64,000 bases of DNA from contig NZ_GL877878.1 of assembly GCF_000194155.1 (NCBI RefSeq), positions 248,001-312,000 of the forward strand, in the 5' to 3' direction. The DNA is from Saccharopolyspora spinosa NRRL 18395 (GTDB lineage Bacteria > Actinomycetota > Actinomycetes > Mycobacteriales > Pseudonocardiaceae). Below the pieces are notes generated by a model. That model saw only the letters and a program-made list of their open reading frames with translations, did not search any database and was not told the DNA's origin. Within the stretch, counting starts at the first letter, position 1. Every line of letters begins with the position of its first letter. This document shows positions 9,304 to 18,073 of this stretch, piece after piece. Made by a program: the position numbers and the translations under genes.

Positions 9304-10068
9304 ATGTCCGAGACGCAGCTGCTGGCCAGCGCCGCACCGAGTGCGGCGGCCGACGCCCACTACTCGCTGCTGGTCGCCAGAGACTCCCACGAAGTGCACG
9401 CCGCGCAACGCCTGCGCTACCAGGTGTTCGCCGAGGAGATGGGGGCCACGGTCACCGGTCGCGAATTCGGCGTCGACCGGGATTCCTTCGACGACTACTG
9501 CGACCACCTGATCGTCCGGGACGACCGCTCCGGCGCGGTGGTCGGGACCTACCGGATGCTGCCGCCGGAGCGGGCGAAGGCAGCCGGAATGCTCTATTCG
9601 GAAACCGAGTTCGACCTTTCGGCGCTCGACCCGCTGCGCCCCTCGCTGGTGGAGACCGGGCGGTCGTGCGTGCACCCGGACCACCGCAACGGCGCCGTCG
9701 TCAGTCTGGTGTGGACCGGGATCGCGCGGTACATGCTGCTGCACGGTCACACCATGCTCGCGGGTTGCGCTTCGGTGCCGCTGGACGACGGAGGTGTTCA
9801 GGCGGCGCACGTGTGGAACACGGTGTCGGCGAAGCACTACGCGCCGGAGGAACAGCGGGTGCGCCCGTACCGGCCTTGGGAGTCGTTCGAGGTCACCGGA
9901 CGTGCGCCGATGCCGCCGCTGCTCAAGGGGTATTTGCGGCTTGGTGCTCAGGTATGCGGGCCGCCGGCACACGATCCGGACTTCGGCGTGGCCGACTACT
10001 TCGTGCTCCTGGACCTCAAGCGTGCCGATCAGCGGTACCTGCGCTTCTTCCTGGGCGATGCGGCATGA
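9304..10068 (+). CDS. OlsB-like acyl-ACP N-acyltransferase (GNAT fold)
   Basis: This 254-residue protein resembles the OlsB/PF13444 GNAT subfamily, which N-acylates ornithine with a 3-hydroxyacyl group as the first step of ornithine-lipid synthesis. Supporting segments are AAQRLRYQVFAEEMG, GTYRMLPP, the ETGRSCVHPDHRNG acceptor loop and the C-terminal VADYFVLLDL. Its stop codon overlaps the start of the next gene (ATGA), so translation is probably coupled to a PlsC-type O-acyltransferase, the expected second enzyme. M. tuberculosis has the same pair (Rv3027c/Rv3026c). The substrate is inferred. Confidence 0.75.
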   Translation: MSETQLLASAAPSAAADAHYSLLVARDSHEVHAAQRLRYQVFAEEMGATVTGREFGVDRDSFDDYCDHLIVRDDRSGAVVGTYRMLPPERAKAAGMLYSETEFDLSALDPLRPSLVETGRSCVHPDHRNGAVVSLVWTGIARYMLLHGHTMLAGCASVPLDDGGVQAAHVWNTVSAKHYAPEEQRVRPYRPWESFEVTGRAPMPPLLKGYLRLGAQVCGPPAHDPDFGVADYFVLLDLKRADQRYLRFFLGDAA

Positions 10069-10910
10069 ACCAGTGGACGCCCACGTCGCCGTGCGGGCCG
10101 GGTTGCCTTCCGCCGCGCGACAAGCAGGCGGAGGTGGGGCTGCCCCGGCTGGTGCTGCGGCTGGGCGGCACCGTCGGATTGTTGCTGGTCGGGTGCGTCC
10201 TCGGGCTGGCGCTGTCGGTGCTGGCGACGGCTTGGCGGGATCGGGCGTTTCGGACGTGGTTCCGGATGCTGTTGCGCGTGCTGGGAGTCGGCCTCGTGTT
10301 TGAGGAGTGGATTCCGCCGGGCGGCGCGCTGGTGGTCTGCAACCACGTTTCGTGGCTGGACGTCGTGGCGCTCCAGGCGTTTCACCCGATGCGGATGCTG
10401 GCGAAGGTCGAGGTCCGGTCCTGGCCGCTGCTGGGGTCGCTCGCCGGGCGGGCCGGCACCGTTTACATCGATCGCGACCGGCTGTCGGCGCTGCCCGGCG
10501 CCGTGCGGACGATCGCCGACGGGTTGCGCGCCGGGGCCGTGATCGGTGCCTTCCCGGAGGGGACGACCTGGTGCGGGCGGGCTTCCGGGCGGTTCCGGCC
10601 CGCCGTCTTCCAGGCCGCGGTGGATGCGGATGTGCGGATGCAGCCGGTTGCGCTGCTCTTCCGGACCGAGGCCGGCGAGCCGACCACTGCGGCGGCGTTC
10701 CTGGGCGATGCCACGCTGGTCGATTCGGTCCTCGCGGTGGCGCGGATGCGGGACCTGGTCGTGGAACTGGTGGTGTTGCCCGAGCTGTTCGGCACCGACC
10801 GCCGGGAGCTGGCCGAGCAGGCCCAGTCCGCGATTGCTGCGGCCACCGGTGCTTCGCCGGGCCACCAGGCTTCGCCGGAGCACCGCAGCGCACACGACCT
10901 CGCCGCATGA
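10065..10910 (+). CDS. lysophospholipid/lyso-ornithine-lipid acyltransferase (PlsC family)
   Basis: The 281-residue enzyme carries the PlsC signatures HX4D (NHVSWLD at 93-99) and FPEGTT at 163-168, with a hydrophobic segment at about 33-52 that anchors it in the membrane. It should transfer an acyl chain to a hydroxyl group. The four-base ATGA overlap with the OlsB-like gene suggests it is the OlsA-type partner that completes ornithine lipid, although a phospholipid substrate is possible. A second PlsC protein is encoded near gpsA. Confidence 0.85.
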   Translation: MNQWTPTSPCGPGCLPPRDKQAEVGLPRLVLRLGGTVGLLLVGCVLGLALSVLATAWRDRAFRTWFRMLLRVLGVGLVFEEWIPPGGALVVCNHVSWLDVVALQAFHPMRMLAKVEVRSWPLLGSLAGRAGTVYIDRDRLSALPGAVRTIADGLRAGAVIGAFPEGTTWCGRASGRFRPAVFQAAVDADVRMQPVALLFRTEAGEPTTAAAFLGDATLVDSVLAVARMRDLVVELVVLPELFGTDRRELAEQAQSAIAAATGASPGHQASPEHRSAHDLAA

Positions 10911-10927
10911 CACCCGTGAGTGTTTTC

Positions 10928-11290
10928 GGGTGCTCCTGGCGGCCAGCGCGATCGGCACGGTGCTCGGCGGGAGGCAGGCGGATCGGCGCGGGCCCGCGCT
11001 TCCGCGGCTGCTCGCGCTGCCGACGTTCGCCGTCGGGCTGATCGTCGCCGCTGCGCACAGCATCCTGGTGCTGCTCGTCGCCCGTGTGCTGCAGGGCTCG
11101 GCGGCGGGGTGCTCATCGTCGCGCTCTGGGCTAGGCCTCGCTGGTCGGGCTCGGCGGCGTCGCGGTCGCCGCGCTGGCCACCGGGCCCGCGCCGACCAGG
11201 GGAGTCCTGCCGCTGGATCTGCCGCTGCTGGTCGGTGCCGTGCTGGCCGCTTTGCTGCTCGTCCGCTCCGGCCGTGCGCAAACGTCCTGA
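10928..11290 (+). pseudogene. decayed MFS transporter fragment
   Basis: One frame reads [20 protein letters not shown] followed by two hydrophobic stretches ending VLLVARVLQG. This is the motif-A loop and neighbouring helices of a major facilitator transporter. After a break near 11110 a different frame resumes with LVGLGGVAVAALA and LLVGAVLAALLLVRSG, like the last helices. Start, middle helices and a single frame are missing. It sits between plsC and iscS in the direction of both, so it is probably a transporter gene reduced by deletion. Confidence 0.7.
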
Positions 11291-11353
11291 CCTGCGCCTT
11301 CCGCCGGACCGAGGGGTGGCCGCCAGGGCGGCTGCATTACCCTGGACAGCGCG

Positions 11354-12589
11354 ATGACTTACCTCGACCACGCTGCCACGACACCGATGCGGCCAGGGGC
11401 GGTCGCAGCTATGAGCGAGGCGTTGACCAGGATCGGCAACGCCTCGTCCCTGCACACCTCGGGTCGCCGGGCACGCCGCGCGGTGGAGGAGTCGCGGGAG
11501 GACATCGCCGATGCGCTGGGGGCCCGGCCGTCGGAGGTGCTGTTCACCGCGGGCGGGACCGAGAGCGACAACTTGGCGGTCAAGGGGATCTTCTGGGCGC
11601 GTCGGGCCGCGGATCCCACCCGGCGCCGCGTCCTCGCCTCGACCGTCGAGCACCACGCGGTGCTGGACGCCGTCGAGTGGCTGGCCAAGCACGAGGGCGC
11701 CGAGGTGACTTGGCTGGCGGCCGACTCGGACGGCCGGGTGCGCCCGGAGGTGTTCGGGGCGGCTCTCGCGGAGAACCCGGACGACGTGGCGTTGGCCACC
11801 GTCATGTGGGCCAACAACGAGGTCGGCACCGTCAACGCGATTTCGGAGCTGGCCGCGATCGCCGACCGCTGCGGGGTGCCGCTGCACACCGATGCCGTGC
11901 AGGCCGTCGAGACGCTGCCGGTGGACTTCGCGGCCTCCGGGGTCGCGGCATTGACCATGACCGGCCACAAGGTCGGCGGCCCGTACGGGGTCGGCGTGCT
12001 GCTGCTGTCGCGGGACGTCAAGTGCACTCCGGTGTTGCACGGCGGCGGCCAGGAGCGCGAGGTGCGGTCCGGGACCCTCGACACCCCTGGTGTGCTGGGG
12101 TTGGCGTCGGCCGTGCGCGAGGCGGTCGATGCGCGCGAATCGCAGGCGCCGCAGTTGGCCAAGCTGCGCGACGAGCTGATCACCGGCGTGCGCGCCGTGG
12201 TGCCGGACGCGGTGCTCAACGGCGATCCGGGGCACGACGTCGTGGGCGGTGGACCGTCCCGGTTGCCCGGCAACGCGCACTTCACGTTCCCCGGCTGCGA
12301 GGGCGACAGCCTGCTGATGTTGTTGGATGCCAAGGGGATCGAGTGCTCCACCGGCTCCGCCTGCACGGCGGGGGTCTCGGAGCCCAGCCACGTGCTGCTG
12401 GCGATGGGGGCGGATCCGAAGGCCGCGCGCGGGTCGCTGCGCTTCTCGCTGGGGCACACCTCGACCGCGGCCGATGTACAGGCACTCACCGAGGCGATCG
12501 GGCCGGTGGTGCAACGAGCGCGTAGCGCCGGCCTGCCCGGGTTGCGCCGATCTTCGGCGGGGTCGACGACCGCCGCCACGGAGGTGTGA
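11354..12589 (+). CDS. iscS: cysteine desulfurase (IscS/NifS family)
   Basis: This PLP enzyme removes sulfur from cysteine for tRNA thiolation and Fe-S clusters. In the 411-residue product the PLP lysine is K206 (MTGHKVGGP), the cofactor-stacking histidine is at 100-101 (VEHH), and the catalytic cysteine is C337 in [10 protein letters not shown]. The start [15 protein letters not shown] is the family N terminus. The next gene, mnmA, begins right at its stop, and the two products act together in 2-thiouridine formation. The C-terminal 20 residues are Ser/Thr/Ala-rich and poorly conserved. Confidence 0.95.
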   Translation: MTYLDHAATTPMRPGAVAAMSEALTRIGNASSLHTSGRRARRAVEESREDIADALGARPSEVLFTAGGTESDNLAVKGIFWARRAADPTRRRVLASTVEHHAVLDAVEWLAKHEGAEVTWLAADSDGRVRPEVFGAALAENPDDVALATVMWANNEVGTVNAISELAAIADRCGVPLHTDAVQAVETLPVDFAASGVAALTMTGHKVGGPYGVGVLLLSRDVKCTPVLHGGGQEREVRSGTLDTPGVLGLASAVREAVDARESQAPQLAKLRDELITGVRAVVPDAVLNGDPGHDVVGGGPSRLPGNAHFTFPGCEGDSLLMLLDAKGIECSTGSACTAGVSEPSHVLLAMGADPKAARGSLRFSLGHTSTAADVQALTEAIGPVVQRARSAGLPGLRRSSAGSTTAATEV

Positions 12590-12591
12590 GC

Positions 12592-13661
12592 GTGCGAGTA
12601 CTGGCAGCCATGAGCGGCGGGGTCGATTCCGCCGTCGCCGCCGCCCGAGCGGTCGCGGCGGGCCACGACGTGGTCGGCGTGCACCTGGCTCTGTCGGCGA
12701 AGCCCGGCACGCTGCGCACCGGCGCCCGCGGGTGCTGCACCATCGAAGACTCCCGGGACGCCCGCCGCGCCGCAGACCTGCTGGGCATCCCGTTCTACGT
12801 GTGGGACTTCGCGGAGCGGTTCACTTCGTCGGCGAGTACGCCGCGGGCCGCACCCCGAACCCTTGCCTGACCTGCAACGAGAAGATCAAGTTCGAGGCGC
12901 TGCTGGAGAAGGCCATCGCGCTGGGCTTCGACGCGGTCTGCACCGGGCACTACGCCAGGCTGTCCATCGTGGACGATGTGCCGGAGCTGCGGCGCAGCCG
13001 GGACGAAGGCAAGGACCAGTCCTACGTGCTGGCCTCACTGACCGCGGAGCAGCTGCGGCACTCGATGTTCCCGCTCGGCGACTCGCTGAAGTCCGAGGTG
13101 CGCGTCGAGGCCGCCGAGCAGGACCTGGCGGTGGCCAAGAAACCGGACAGCCACGACATCTGCTTCATCCCGGACGGCGACACCAAGAAGTTCCTGGAGA
13201 CCAAGCTCGGGCAGACGCCGGGCAAGCTGGTGGACGCCGAAACCGGCGCGGTGCTCGGCGAGCACACCGGCGTGCACGGGTTCACCGTGGGCCAGCGCAA
13301 GGGGCTCGGCATCGACGCCCCGGCCTCGGACGGCCGCCCGCGCTACGTGCTTTCGCTGGAGCCGGTGTCCGGGACCGTCCAGGTCGGTTCGGCGGATCGG
13401 CTGTCGGTCAGCGAGATCGACGCGAAGCGGCCCATCTGGCCGTCCGAGCGGCCGTTGGACGGCCCGACGGAATGCGTGATCCAGGTCCGGGCCCACGGCG
13501 GCACGGCCGAGGCGGTCGCCGAGGCCGACGAGGACGGCATCCGGGTCCAGCTCCGCCAGCCGCTGCGCGGTGTCGCTCCGGGGCAGGCGGTCGTCCTCTA
13601 CCGCCCGGACGCCGCGGGAGACCTCGTCCTCGGCAGCGGACTCATCTCCGCCACCCGCTAG
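12592..13661 (+). pseudogene. mnmA: tRNA 2-thiouridylase MnmA, interrupted by a frameshift
   Basis: MnmA thiolates the wobble uridine of Glu, Gln and Lys tRNAs with sulfur relayed from IscS. The first frame carries the PP-loop SGGVDSA and runs to about 12822 ([10 protein letters not shown]). The rest, from [20 protein letters not shown] through GHYARL and DICFIPDG, is in another frame. Joined, they make a normal MnmA with both catalytic cysteines, but several residues between ERF and FVGEY are missing, which fits a small deletion that is not a multiple of three. GTG 12592 follows GGAGG; an alternative GTG at 12586 overlaps the iscS stop. A sequencing error cannot be excluded. Confidence 0.85.
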
Positions 13662-13720
13662 CGCGCCGACTTCACCCGAGGTGGGTTCTTCCCGGCCCGC
13701 GCCCTCGCGCCGCTCCTCGG

Positions 13721-14908
13721 TCACGCCGGTGCGTAGTCGCGAAGGCTGATCGCGTTGGCGGCGTGCTGGATTTCCTTGGGCAGGCCGCTGGTCCGGGGCA
13801 GGTAACGCATCAGGCGGAACGCCTGGTTGCGAAGCCACAGGCTGGTGGCGGTCTTCGGGATCAGCGTTTTCGCACCGTTCGTCGCGATCTTCTGGTTCAG
13901 CGTGACGTAGTTCCGCATTTCCGCCTCGTAGCGGCGGAACGCGGTGCGGTGGTCGCCACCGGCGGCGAGCAGTTCGCCGGCCAGCACGTAGGCTCCGACC
14001 AGCGCGAGGCTGGAGCCCTGGCCGGACAGCGGGGACGGGCAGTAGCCCGCGTCGCCGACTAGCACCACGCGTCCGCGCGTCCAGTCGTCGAGGCGGATCT
14101 GGGTGATCGAGTCGAAGTAGAAGTCCGGTGCGCGGCGGGCGGCGTCGAGCAGGCGGGGCGCGATCCAGCCCTCGTCGGCGAAGGCCTTGTCCAGCAAGGC
14201 GATCTGGGTCTGCGGGTCGCTGGGGTCGAAGCGCAGTTCCGGTGATTTGAAGCCGAGGATCGCCTTCGCCCCGGTGTCGGTTCGCGCCCGGTACAAGCCC
14301 GCCACCCTGCCGGGCGTGTTGCGGATCGTGGTCCAGCGGTCCAGGTCGAGGAAGTTGTCGGTGCTGAAGATCGAGACGTGATAGCCGAGGTAGCGGCGGA
14401 AGCCGGGCTCCGGGCCGAACGCCAGCCGCCGGACGTTGGAGTGCAGCCCATCGGTGCCGACCACGAGGTCGAACTCGCGCGGCTCGTGGTGCTCGAAGGT
14501 CACGCGAACGCCGTCGGAGCTCTGGTCGATGGCGGTGATGGAGTCGCCGAAGAGGTACTCGGTGCCGCTGGTGCGCTCGTGCAGGATCCGGGTGAGCGTG
14601 CCGCGCATGACCTCGATGTCGTGTTCGCCGCCGAACAGTTCGTCCATGCGGACTTCGGCCACCGACCGGCCCGCCGCACCGACGACAGTCATGCCCCGCA
14701 TGCCGGTGCGGGCCTCCCGCAGGTCGGCCAGGATGCCCATCCGCTCGGCCACCTCGATCGCCGCGCCGCGCACGTCGACGGCGTAGCCGCCGTCGCGCAT
14801 CGCGGGTGCGCGCTCCACCACGGTCGGGTTGAAACCGTGCTTGCGCAGCCAGAACGCCAGCGCTGGCCCGGCGATGCTGGCGCCGGAGATCAGGATGTTC
14901 TTCGTCAT
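13721..14908 (-). CDS. FAD-dependent monooxygenase (PHBH/TetX-like)
   Basis: The 395-residue flavoprotein has an N-terminal dinucleotide-binding motif GASIAGPALAFWLRKHG, the GTDGLHSNVR (DG) motif in the middle and the FAD-ribityl motif GDAGYCPSPLSGQGSS near 290. This is the aromatic hydroxylase/TetX group, which hydroxylates aromatic or polyketide substrates using NAD(P)H. It is divergent from a TetR gene with two operator copies between them, so it is probably induced by its substrate or a toxic compound. The substrate is unknown. Confidence 0.88.
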   Translation of the reverse strand: MTKNILISGASIAGPALAFWLRKHGFNPTVVERAPAMRDGGYAVDVRGAAIEVAERMGILADLREARTGMRGMTVVGAAGRSVAEVRMDELFGGEHDIEVMRGTLTRILHERTSGTEYLFGDSITAIDQSSDGVRVTFEHHEPREFDLVVGTDGLHSNVRRLAFGPEPGFRRYLGYHVSIFSTDNFLDLDRWTTIRNTPGRVAGLYRARTDTGAKAILGFKSPELRFDPSDPQTQIALLDKAFADEGWIAPRLLDAARRAPDFYFDSITQIRLDDWTRGRVVLVGDAGYCPSPLSGQGSSLALVGAYVLAGELLAAGGDHRTAFRRYEAEMRNYVTLNQKIATNGAKTLIPKTATSLWLRNQAFRLMRYLPRTSGLPKEIQHAANAISLRDYAPA

Positions 14909-14929
14909 GGGGCCAAGCTAGCCCGCCTA

Positions 14930-14964
14930 CTTACCGGTCGGCAAGTAACTTACCGGTCGGCAAG
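14930..14964. promoter_or_regulatory. tandem TetR operators between monooxygenase and tetR
   Basis: CTTACCGGTCGGCAAG occurs at 14930-14945 and again, identical, at 14949-14964. Each is an imperfect palindrome (CTTRCCG-N2-CGGYAAG) and the copies are 19 bp apart. They lie between the divergent starts, where a repressor would control both genes. Confidence 0.8.
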
Positions 14965-14993
14965 CAGTAGGATCCGCTAAAAGGAGGACGCCG

Positions 14994-15524
14994 ATGCCGA
15001 GGACACGGGTCGACACCAGGGCGGAGATCCGCGCGGTCGCCGCGGAGCTGTTCGCCCGCCAGGGGTTCGAGAAGACGAGCCTGCGGGAGGTCGCCGAGCG
15101 GCTCGGCATCACCAAAGCCGCGCTGTACTACCACTTCCCGTCCAAGGCGGACCTGATGCGCGGCATCGTGCAACCGTTCGTCGACGAGATCGAGGGCCTG
15201 CTGGCGGACCGCGAGGCGGCCGCGGAGGTCGATCCGCGCCAGTTCCTCGCCGACTACTTCGACGTGGTCCTGCGGTACCGGCAGGTCTTCGAGCTGGTCC
15301 TGCGGGACGTCTCGGCGTTGGCGCAGCTCGATCTGATGCAGCAGATGCTTGCCTGGCGCAACCGCGTTTACGCATTGCTGGTCGGCCCCGACGCATCACC
15401 GGCGCAGATCGCTCGGGTGACCGTCGCGATCGGCGGGTTGCAGGACTGCGCGACAACCGAAGGGCCGCCTGAGGAATTCCGCGACGCCGCCCTGGAAGCG
15501 GCGATTGCCGCGTTGGCCAAGTGA
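14994..15524 (+). CDS. TetR family transcriptional regulator
   Basis: The 176-residue protein has a clear N-terminal helix-turn-helix: AAELFARQGFEKTSL, then REVAERLGITKAALYYHF and PSKADLM, within residues 10-55. The C-terminal ligand domain is not diagnostic. AAGGAGG lies 7 bases before the ATG. Two identical palindromic sites immediately upstream, shared with the divergent flavin monooxygenase, indicate that it represses that gene and itself. It is slightly short for the family but looks complete. Confidence 0.92.
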   Translation: MPRTRVDTRAEIRAVAAELFARQGFEKTSLREVAERLGITKAALYYHFPSKADLMRGIVQPFVDEIEGLLADREAAAEVDPRQFLADYFDVVLRYRQVFELVLRDVSALAQLDLMQQMLAWRNRVYALLVGPDASPAQIARVTVAIGGLQDCATTEGPPEEFRDAALEAAIAALAK

Positions 15525-15543
15525 CAGCACCTCTGCGCATCGA

Positions 15544-15549
15544 CAGAAT
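15544..15549 (+). promoter_or_regulatory. -10-like box CAGAAT of the alpha/beta hydrolase
   Basis: CAGAAT ends 6 bases before the ATG, the spacing seen before several other likely leaderless genes in this window. No clear -35 box is visible. Confidence 0.4.
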
Positions 15550-15555
15550 GTACGC

Positions 15556-16332
15556 ATGACTTCACTGCATGTCGCGGAAACGGGTGCAGGAGCGCGTGCG
15601 GTCCTCGTGCACGGTTCGGGCACCTGGGCCGCGCACGAGCTTTTCGGGTTCGGTGCCCAACTCCCGCTGGCCGGCGAATTCCGGATCGTTCTCCCGGATC
15701 GTCGGGGCTACGGGGGCAGCCCGGACGTCGAACGCAGCGACTACGAGCAGGACGCCGACGACATCGCGGAGTTGCTCGACGGCGGAGCGCACTTGGTCGG
15801 GCACTCTTCCGGCGGCGTGGTCGCGATGTTGGCAGCTTTGCGGAACCCGGATTCGGTCCTTTCCCTGACGTTAATTGAGCCGGCTTGCTTCCAGATCGCT
15901 GCGGATGCGCCGTTGGTCGCTGCGGCGTTGGAGCGCAACCGGGACGCGATCGCGTCGGTGCCGCCGGAACTGTCCGACGAGGACCTAGTTCGGCTCAATT
16001 ACGAGTCCGTGGGCTTGGAAGCGCCGCCGGTGACGACGGAGCTCGTGCGGGCGACGCGTACCGCGTTGCGCGAGATTCCTGCTTGGGGAGCGCGGATCCG
16101 GGTCGAACTCCTCGCTGCGGCGCCCTGGCCGATGAGCGTGGTCACGGGGACCTGGGACGAGGCTCCGCGGGCGTACCGCGAGCACGGCGGCGAGCCGATC
16201 ATGGAGTGCGCGCGCGTGACAGCGCGGCGCATCAACGCCGATCACCTGCAGGTGCCGGGCGCGTCGCACTGGCCGCACAGCCAGCGGCCCGATGTCGTCA
16301 ACGACGCGCTGCGCGAGTTGTGGTGCCGCTGA
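15556..16332 (+). CDS. alpha/beta fold hydrolase
   Basis: The 258-residue protein has the oxyanion region LVHGSGTWAAHE, the nucleophile elbow GHSSGG (serine in the second position after His) and a late GASHWPHSQRP segment supplying the catalytic histidine. DRRGYGGS matches the usual strand 4 region. The family covers esterases, haloperoxidase-like enzymes and lactonases, and no substrate can be assigned. ATG 15556 was chosen because the fold starts directly and a -10-like box lies just upstream; the open frame extends 17 codons further. Confidence 0.85.
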   Translation: MTSLHVAETGAGARAVLVHGSGTWAAHELFGFGAQLPLAGEFRIVLPDRRGYGGSPDVERSDYEQDADDIAELLDGGAHLVGHSSGGVVAMLAALRNPDSVLSLTLIEPACFQIAADAPLVAAALERNRDAIASVPPELSDEDLVRLNYESVGLEAPPVTTELVRATRTALREIPAWGARIRVELLAAAPWPMSVVTGTWDEAPRAYREHGGEPIMECARVTARRINADHLQVPGASHWPHSQRPDVVNDALRELWCR

Positions 16333-16404
16333 CGGTCTAGTGCGTAGCGCGGTTCGCGGCTAGTGTCTGGCACCACACCAGGCATCGTGAACTGTGGAGG
16401 TCGT

Positions 16405-17937
16405 GTGCTCGATCTTCGGGCCAGCACAGTCGCAGACGTGTTGCGGCGCAGCGCCGCACGAGTCCCCGACCGAGAGGCGCTGCGGTTCGTCGACAGTGTT
16501 GGGCAGGAATGGGTTTGGACCTATGCCGAACTCGATGCTGCGGTCACCCGTGCCGCCGGGGTGCTGCTGGCCGCCGGGGCGAACCAGGGCGACCGGATCG
16601 CGGCTTACGGCAAGAACTCCGATGTTTACCTGATCGGATTCCTTGCCTGTGCGCGGGCAGGCCTGGTGCATGTGCCGATCAACTACAACCTGACCTCGGG
16701 CGAGCTGGGTTACCTGCTGGAGCAGTCGGGCAGCAGCATCGCGTTGGTTGATCCTGCCTTGGCCGACAAGCTTGCCGAAGCCCGTCCCGGCACGTCGGTC
16801 GAGCGCGTGATCCCGTTGCGCGACGGCGCGGATTCGCTGCTGGCGCAGTGCATCGACGGCCCGCTGCCGAGGTTAGACGTCGCCGTCGCCGACGATGCGC
16901 TGGTCCAGCTTCTCTATACCTCGGGCACGACCTCGCAGCCCAAGGGCGCGATGATGACGCATCGCGCGCTGCTGCACGAGTACGTGTCCTGCGCGGTCGC
17001 GCTGGACTTCCGCGAAGACGACCTGCCGCTGCACGTGATGCCGCTGTACCACTCGGCGCAGATGCACGTGTTCCTCCTGCCGCAGCTGATGATCGGCTCC
17101 ACCAACGTCCTGGTGGAACAGCCGGAGCCGGGAGACATCCTGCGGCGGATCGAGGAGGAGCGGATCAGCGCGTTCTTCGCCGCGCCAACGGTTTGGGTGG
17201 CGCTGGCCAACCACGCCGACTTCGCCACCCGCGACCTGAAGTCGCTGCGCAAGGCCTACTACGGCGCCTCGATCATGCCCGGGCCGGTGCTGCAGCGGTT
17301 GCGCGATCAGCTGCCGGAGCTGGGGTTCTACAACTGCTTCGGGCAGTCCGAGATCGCTCCACTTGCGACGGTGCTGCGCCCGGAGGAGCACGACGAGCGG
17401 CCGGATTCCGCCGGGCGGCCCGTGCTGTTCGTGGAGGCGAAGGTCGTCGACGAGCAGGGTGAGGAGGTCGCGCCGGGGGAGTTGGGCGAGATCGTCTACC
17501 GGTCGCCGCAGCTGTGCACCGGGTACTGGGACAAGCCGGCGGAGACCGCCGAGGCGTTCCGCGGCGGCTGGTTCCACTCCGGCGACCTGGTGCGACGCGA
17601 CTCGGAGGGCTACTGCTTCGTCGTCGACCGGATCAAGGACGTGATCAACACCGGTGGCGTGCTGGTCGCATCCCGCGAGGTGGAGGACGCGCTGTACACG
17701 CACCCGGCGGTGGCCGAGGTGGCGGTGATCGCGGTGCCCGATCCGAAGTGGATCGAGCACATCGCGGCGGTGGTGGTCGCCAAGGCCGAGGTGACGGAGG
17801 CGGAACTGCTGGAGCACGCGCGCGGCAGCCTGGCCGGCTTCAAGGTGCCGAAGGAGATCCGCTTCGTCGACGACCTGCCGCGCAACAGCTCGGGCAAACT
17901 CCTCAAACGCGTCCTGCGCGACCAGTTCGCCGGCTGA
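16405..17937 (+). CDS. acyl-CoA synthetase / AMP-dependent ligase
   Basis: This 510-residue enzyme activates a carboxylic acid to its AMP ester and then the CoA thioester. The adenylate P-loop is YTSGTTSQPKGAMMTH, the A5 motif is YNCFGQSEIAP, and the C-terminal hinge and catalytic lysine region are VDRIKDVINTGG and NSSGKLLKRVLRDQF. GTG 16405 follows GGAGG; a GTG at 16363 is also in frame, but the chosen start matches related proteins, in which TVADVLRRSA is near the N terminus. It resembles medium/long-chain FadD-type enzymes; chain length cannot be told. Confidence 0.9.
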   Translation: MLDLRASTVADVLRRSAARVPDREALRFVDSVGQEWVWTYAELDAAVTRAAGVLLAAGANQGDRIAAYGKNSDVYLIGFLACARAGLVHVPINYNLTSGELGYLLEQSGSSIALVDPALADKLAEARPGTSVERVIPLRDGADSLLAQCIDGPLPRLDVAVADDALVQLLYTSGTTSQPKGAMMTHRALLHEYVSCAVALDFREDDLPLHVMPLYHSAQMHVFLLPQLMIGSTNVLVEQPEPGDILRRIEEERISAFFAAPTVWVALANHADFATRDLKSLRKAYYGASIMPGPVLQRLRDQLPELGFYNCFGQSEIAPLATVLRPEEHDERPDSAGRPVLFVEAKVVDEQGEEVAPGELGEIVYRSPQLCTGYWDKPAETAEAFRGGWFHSGDLVRRDSEGYCFVVDRIKDVINTGGVLVASREVEDALYTHPAVAEVAVIAVPDPKWIEHIAAVVVAKAEVTEAELLEHARGSLAGFKVPKEIRFVDDLPRNSSGKLLKRVLRDQFAG

Positions 17938-18061
17938 TCGGAGCCGCCGTTTCGCCTGGTCGGCGCCCGTGAGTGCTGCTGGGCTCGATAATGCCCGAAC
18001 ACGTTCGCGGGCCCTGAGCCGCGTTGGCTGCGCCCCGTCGGGCGGCGCGCGGTGGGCTGTC

Positions 18062-18067
18062 GATAAT
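18062..18067 (+). promoter_or_regulatory. -10 box GATAAT of the MetE-like gene
   Basis: GATAAT ends 6 bases before GTG 18074, consistent with a leaderless transcript. This decided the start codon, since the open frame continues 35 codons upstream. Confidence 0.5.
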
Positions 18068-18073
18068 GGCGGG

